Below, in pieces: positions 33,703-36,318 of a DNA stretch of 36,318 bases. A program made the translations under genes and the position numbers. Under the pieces are notes generated by a model. That model had not been told where the DNA came from and searched no databases. It worked only from the letters and a program-made list of their open reading frames with translations. Every line of letters starts with the position of its first letter. Position 1 is the stretch's first letter. The stretch lies in NCBI RefSeq assembly GCF_900155545.1, contig NZ_LT732526.1, positions 2,272,498-2,308,815 of the forward strand. Reading direction: 5' to 3'. This DNA comes from Clostridium sp. Marseille-P2415 (GTDB lineage Bacteria; Bacillota; Clostridia; Lachnospirales; Lachnospiraceae).

Positions 33703-33806
33703 ACCCTTCGGGCATACCTTTATGTCCAGAAGGCGTGGACGAGAAAGAGGAAACACCCTTCGGGTATACCTTTATGTCCAGAAGGCGCGGACGAGAAAGA
33801 GGAAAC
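33703..33806 (+). repeat. 52-bp tandem duplication in the MATE leader
   Basis: Two adjacent copies, 33703-33754 and 33755-33806, differ at 2 of 52 positions (33713/33765 C/T and 33735/33787 T/C). Each copy can fold three small hairpins: CCC-TTCG-GGG-like, CATA/TATG and GTCCA/TGGAC. Each ends in the ribosome-binding-like GAGAAAGAGGAAAC. Only the second copy is followed by the ATG of the transporter. The period is not a multiple of three, so this is not a protein repeat. Confidence 0.85.
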
Positions 33807-33812
33807 ATATGA
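33774..33812 (+). CDS. Possible arginine-rich leader peptide, 12 codons
   Basis: Inside the second repeat copy, ATG 33774 opens the peptide MSRRRGRERGNI and stops at TGA 33810-33812, overlapping the transporter ATG (33809-33811) as ATGA. Five of 12 codons are arginine. The overlap suggests translational coupling or leader-peptide control. The ribosome-binding site is weak (GGGTAT), so this is tentative. Confidence 0.25.
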   Translation: MSRRRGRERGNI

Positions 33813-35212
33813 GTCAGAATACGAGGACACAAGATGCGGGGAAGCATAATCAGATTACAGAGGGAGTGATATGGAAGCAGCTTCTTCTGTTTTTCTTTCC
33901 TATTTTATTTGGAACTTTTTTTCAGCAGCTTTATAATACCGCTGATGCTGTCATAGTCGGCCGGTTCGTGGGAAAGGAAGCTCTGGCAGCCGTGGGAGGC
34001 CCTACGGGGACCCTGATCAATCTTTTGATCGGGTTCTTCATAGGGCTTTCTTCCGGTGCCGGAGTGATCATTTCCCAGTTTTACGGAGCCGGACAGGAAG
34101 AAAAAGTCAGCCATGCGGTCCACACCGCCATAGCCTTTTCCATCATATGCGGCACGGTCTTAATGGGGGTCGGCATCCTGGGCGCGCCCTTTGCCTTAAA
34201 AGCGATGGGAACACCCGATGAGATCATGCACCATGCTGTTTTATACATGCGGATCTATTTTATCGGAGTTATTCCAAACCTTATTTATAATATGGGCGCA
34301 GGTATTTTAAGGGCCATCGGGGACTCCAGGCGTCCTCTTTATTTTTTGATTGCCAGCTGCTTTACCAACATCGTTCTGGATGTGCTTTTCGTTGTTTCCT
34401 TCCACATGGGCGTTATGGGAGCCGCCCTGGCCACCATAATCTCCCAGCTGGTCAGCGCCGTTCTCGTGACGCTTGTGCTGATCCGTACGAAGGAATCCTA
34501 CCATCTGATACCAGCTGCCATACGAATTGACCGGGACATGCTGAAACGCATCGTCCGGATCGGATTTCCTGCCGGTCTTCAGTCGGTCATGTACTCATCC
34601 TCCAATGTCATCATCCAGACCAGCGTCAACACGCTGGGGACCAACACCATTGCAGCCTGGACAGCCTACGGAAAGATTGACAGCGTATTCTGGATGATCA
34701 TCAGCGCTTTTGGAATATCCATCACAACCTTTGTGGGACAAAACTATGGGGCCGGAAAAAAGGAACGGGTCTACAAGGGCATCCGGGTCTGTATGATCAT
34801 GAGCTTTGCTGCAGCCATCCTATTGAGCTTTTTATTATTTACCTTTGGCAATTACATATACCTACTGTTCACCACCGATGCCGCCGTGATCGAAAAGGGA
34901 ACGGAAATTCTCCGTTATCTGGCTCCCACGTTTTTCACTTATGTCTGCATTGAGATTTACTCCGGCTCCCTGCGCGGAACGGGCGACTGCTGGATTCCGA
35001 TGATCCTTACCTGCTTAGGCGTCTGCGCACTCCGGATCATCTGGATCTGTGTGGCAGTTCCCTTACGTCCGGCCATTGAGACCGTGATTTTCAGCTACCC
35101 GCTGACCTGGACAACCACTTCTGTCTTATTTATCGTGTATTTCAACTGGTTCAGCAGGCTGGGAAGATTGGGGTTCCCAATTCGTTTTCGAAAGCAGCGG
35201 CAGGAAACATGA
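33809..35212 (+). CDS. MATE family multidrug/sodium antiporter
   Basis: 467 residues from ATG 33809, with GAGG 6 nt upstream; the in-frame extension to 33665 would translate the repeats and begin at the -10 box, so it is rejected. Twelve membrane helices in two MatE halves. Marks: FPILFGTFFQQLYNTADAVIVGRFVG, ALAAVGGPTGTLINLLIGFFIGLSSGAGVIISQFYGA, and in the second half FGISITTFVGQNYGAGKKERV. It exports cationic drugs or metabolites using sodium or proton gradients. Convergent with yitT; no clear hairpin separates the two. Confidence 0.92.
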   Translation: MSQNTRTQDAGKHNQITEGVIWKQLLLFFFPILFGTFFQQLYNTADAVIVGRFVGKEALAAVGGPTGTLINLLIGFFIGLSSGAGVIISQFYGAGQEEKVSHAVHTAIAFSIICGTVLMGVGILGAPFALKAMGTPDEIMHHAVLYMRIYFIGVIPNLIYNMGAGILRAIGDSRRPLYFLIASCFTNIVLDVLFVVSFHMGVMGAALATIISQLVSAVLVTLVLIRTKESYHLIPAAIRIDRDMLKRIVRIGFPAGLQSVMYSSSNVIIQTSVNTLGTNTIAAWTAYGKIDSVFWMIISAFGISITTFVGQNYGAGKKERVYKGIRVCMIMSFAAAILLSFLLFTFGNYIYLLFTTDAAVIEKGTEILRYLAPTFFTYVCIEIYSGSLRGTGDCWIPMILTCLGVCALRIIWICVAVPLRPAIETVIFSYPLTWTTTSVLFIVYFNWFSRLGRLGFPIRFRKQRQET

Positions 35213-35236
35213 GATTGCCGCTTTAAACGCACCGGT

Positions 35237-36109
35237 TTACTCCATGGGAGCCCTGTAAAAGGTTCCGAAAAACTGCTGGGTCTTAAACATATTTACGATG
35301 ATATGCTCATCCACCTCATGGAACAGTGCTATAATGTCAGCCACCTCATAGGAGGACACCACCGTATGAAGAAGGTACATTTTCTTCTTGCTGTAGCCTC
35401 CTACCGCATCCACGCAGGAAATGCCGTGGCGAAAGGCTTTTACATACTTACTAGCCAGCTCCGGCCCTTTGGCTGTGGTGACCTGAAGTGTGACCCGGTC
35501 ATACCTGTGATGGAACGTGGAAATGACTTTCGTACCCACGAACTGGAACAGGATGGAATATCCTGCATAATCCCATCCGAAAATGACTCCGAAAATGCAA
35601 AGCAGGATCACGTTACCAAGAAAAACATGGGCCCAGATCGAATTTCCGGTCTTATTTGACACGTACAGGGCAATGAAATCGGTTCCACCGGTCGAAGCAT
35701 TTCCCCGAAGAGCCAGGACAATGGCAAAGCCATACAGAACACCGCCATATATGACATTAAGTATTGCGTCTTCAAATATGGGCGAAAAATGAAATATTTT
35801 TAAAAAGGCACTGGCTAAAAATACCTGCAGCAGGGAAAAGAACGTGAACCGCCTGCTGATGCTCCTGCTGCAGGCCCAGGCAACCGGTATATTTAAAAGA
35901 ATCATGCCCAACGAGGTGGATATATTGAATCCAAACAGGGAAGTCACCCGGTCGACCAGAATCGCAACTCCCGTAAACCCCCCCGACAAAAGGCCTGCAG
36001 GTTTTATAAACGCCTGTATTACAAACGTCTGTAAGAGCGCGGACACCACAACCGCTGCCGTTGTCATCAGATTGCGGACCCGCTTATCCCTTCTCAGTTT
36101 CTTCCACAT
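35237..36109 (-). CDS. YitT-family membrane protein (DUF161/DUF2179)
   Basis: 290 residues from ATG 36109 (MWKKLRRDKRV), with AAGGAGG 6 nt upstream. Five to six membrane helices; family marks PAGLLSGGFTGVAIL and LRGNASTGGTDFIALYVSNKTG. The cytoplasmic C-terminal DUF2179 domain holds TAKGPELASKYVKAFRHGISCVDAVGGYSKKKMYLLHTVV and the typical ending FKTQQFFGTFYRAPME. The function of the family is not known. It has its own promoter at 36135-36163. Confidence 0.9.
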   Translation of the reverse strand: MWKKLRRDKRVRNLMTTAAVVVSALLQTFVIQAFIKPAGLLSGGFTGVAILVDRVTSLFGFNISTSLGMILLNIPVAWACSRSISRRFTFFSLLQVFLASAFLKIFHFSPIFEDAILNVIYGGVLYGFAIVLALRGNASTGGTDFIALYVSNKTGNSIWAHVFLGNVILLCIFGVIFGWDYAGYSILFQFVGTKVISTFHHRYDRVTLQVTTAKGPELASKYVKAFRHGISCVDAVGGYSKKKMYLLHTVVSSYEVADIIALFHEVDEHIIVNMFKTQQFFGTFYRAPME

Positions 36110-36134
36110 AAGATTCCTCCTTCTTTTAAGTAAT

Positions 36135-36163
36135 ATTATATGTAAGATCTTCTCCTGTATCAA
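36135..36163 (-). promoter_or_regulatory. Promoter of the yitT-family gene
   Basis: Minus strand TTGATA (36163-36158), 17-nt spacer, TATAAT (36140-36135). A TTGACA also lies at 36175-36170 but has no -10 at the right distance. Confidence 0.6.
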
Positions 36164-36173
36164 TATATTTGTC

Positions 36174-36295
36174 AAGCGGATATTCGCAATCCGCTTCGCT
36201 ACTTGCTCACAGCGTGCCCCGCTCCACCGGGCATAACCGAATAGCAGCTATCGCTGCTTGTCAGGTGGAGCTTGTACTCCACCTGACACAAGCAA
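36174..36295. repeat. Run of strong hairpins at the right edge
   Basis: Three perfect stems in about 120 nt: AAGCGGAT (36174-36181) / ATCCGCTT (36189-36196); AGCAGC (36243-36248) / GCTGCT (36253-36258); and TCAGGTGGAG (36261-36270) / CTCCACCTGA (36277-36286). The last is extended by TGCTTG/CAAGCA with a 2-nt bulge. The 7-mer CTCCACC also occurs at 36222-36228. No ORF is supported here. It may be an intergenic repeat element or a structured RNA that continues past the window. Confidence 0.5.
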
Positions 36296-36318
36296 GTCCC
36301 CACCCACCACTTAATGCT

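Noticed and set aside
33703-33806. CRISPR-like direct repeats
   Set aside because: Only two copies, directly adjacent with no spacers, and no cas genes.
33665-33808. In-frame N-terminal extension of the MATE transporter
   Set aside because: Its ATG overlaps the -10 box, it lacks a ribosome-binding site and it would translate the tandem repeats as a basic tail that MATE proteins do not have.

Overview
The window looks like chromosomal DNA from an anaerobic Firmicute, most likely a Lachnospiraceae/Clostridium cluster XIVa organism. The reasons are the AddAB recombination nuclease (instead of RecBCD), a GlpP antiterminator, strong AGGAGG ribosome-binding sites, TTGACA/TATAAT promoters with extended -10 elements, and a selenium-linked purine-catabolism gene set known from gut anaerobes. 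The genus assignment is inference. I see no rRNA, tRNA, CRISPR array, insertion sequence or prophage gene.

Layout. (1) 1-7750: the purine-fermentation ('ssnA-ygeXYW') locus. A partial SsnA amidohydrolase (-) is divergent from a DauR/YheO-type PAS-HTH regulator (+). The regulator is followed by diaminopropionate ammonia-lyase (dpaL/ygeX), the YgeY M20 hydrolase, the YgeW knotted carbamoyltransferase, carbamate kinase and a uracil/xanthine-type NCS2 permease, closed by a bidirectional terminator. (2) 7765-11600: glycogen phosphorylase (-), then an AraC regulator and TspO (+). (3) 11618-15220: a glycerol operon on the minus strand, glpP-tetR-glpK-glpF, with an intrinsic terminator in the leader of glpP. 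(4) 15358-22260: a second purine operon on the minus strand, guaD, an AzgA/PbuG-type purine permease, then xdhA-xdhB-xdhC. It is preceded by a guanine-class purine riboswitch whose core departs from the usual consensus. (5) 22394-25900: a selenium-trafficking cluster on the minus strand, selD, a class V cysteine desulfurase, a LysR regulator and a DUF3343 (Se/S carrier-like) protein. This is the gene set associated with selenium-dependent molybdenum hydroxylases. (6) 25897-33118: addB-addA. (7) 33188-36318: a small membrane-anchored FMN_bind-like protein, a MATE transporter whose leader carries a 52-bp tandem duplication, a YitT-family membrane protein, and a run of strong hairpins at the right edge.

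How the parts fit. Guanine is imported and deaminated to xanthine by GuaD. XdhABC interconverts hypoxanthine, xanthine and possibly urate. SsnA, YgeY, YgeW, DpaL and carbamate kinase would open the ring and harvest ATP from carbamoyl phosphate. SelD, the desulfurase and the DUF3343 protein would supply labile selenium to the molybdenum hydroxylase. The most interesting regulatory observations are perfect or near-perfect palindromes of the T-N11-A type at both the purine-locus promoter and the selenium-locus promoter, which suggest one shared regulator (candidate: the LysR protein encoded in the selenium cluster), and the variant purine riboswitch on the guaD-xdh operon. Most assignments rest on motif recognition by eye; none was checked by database search.
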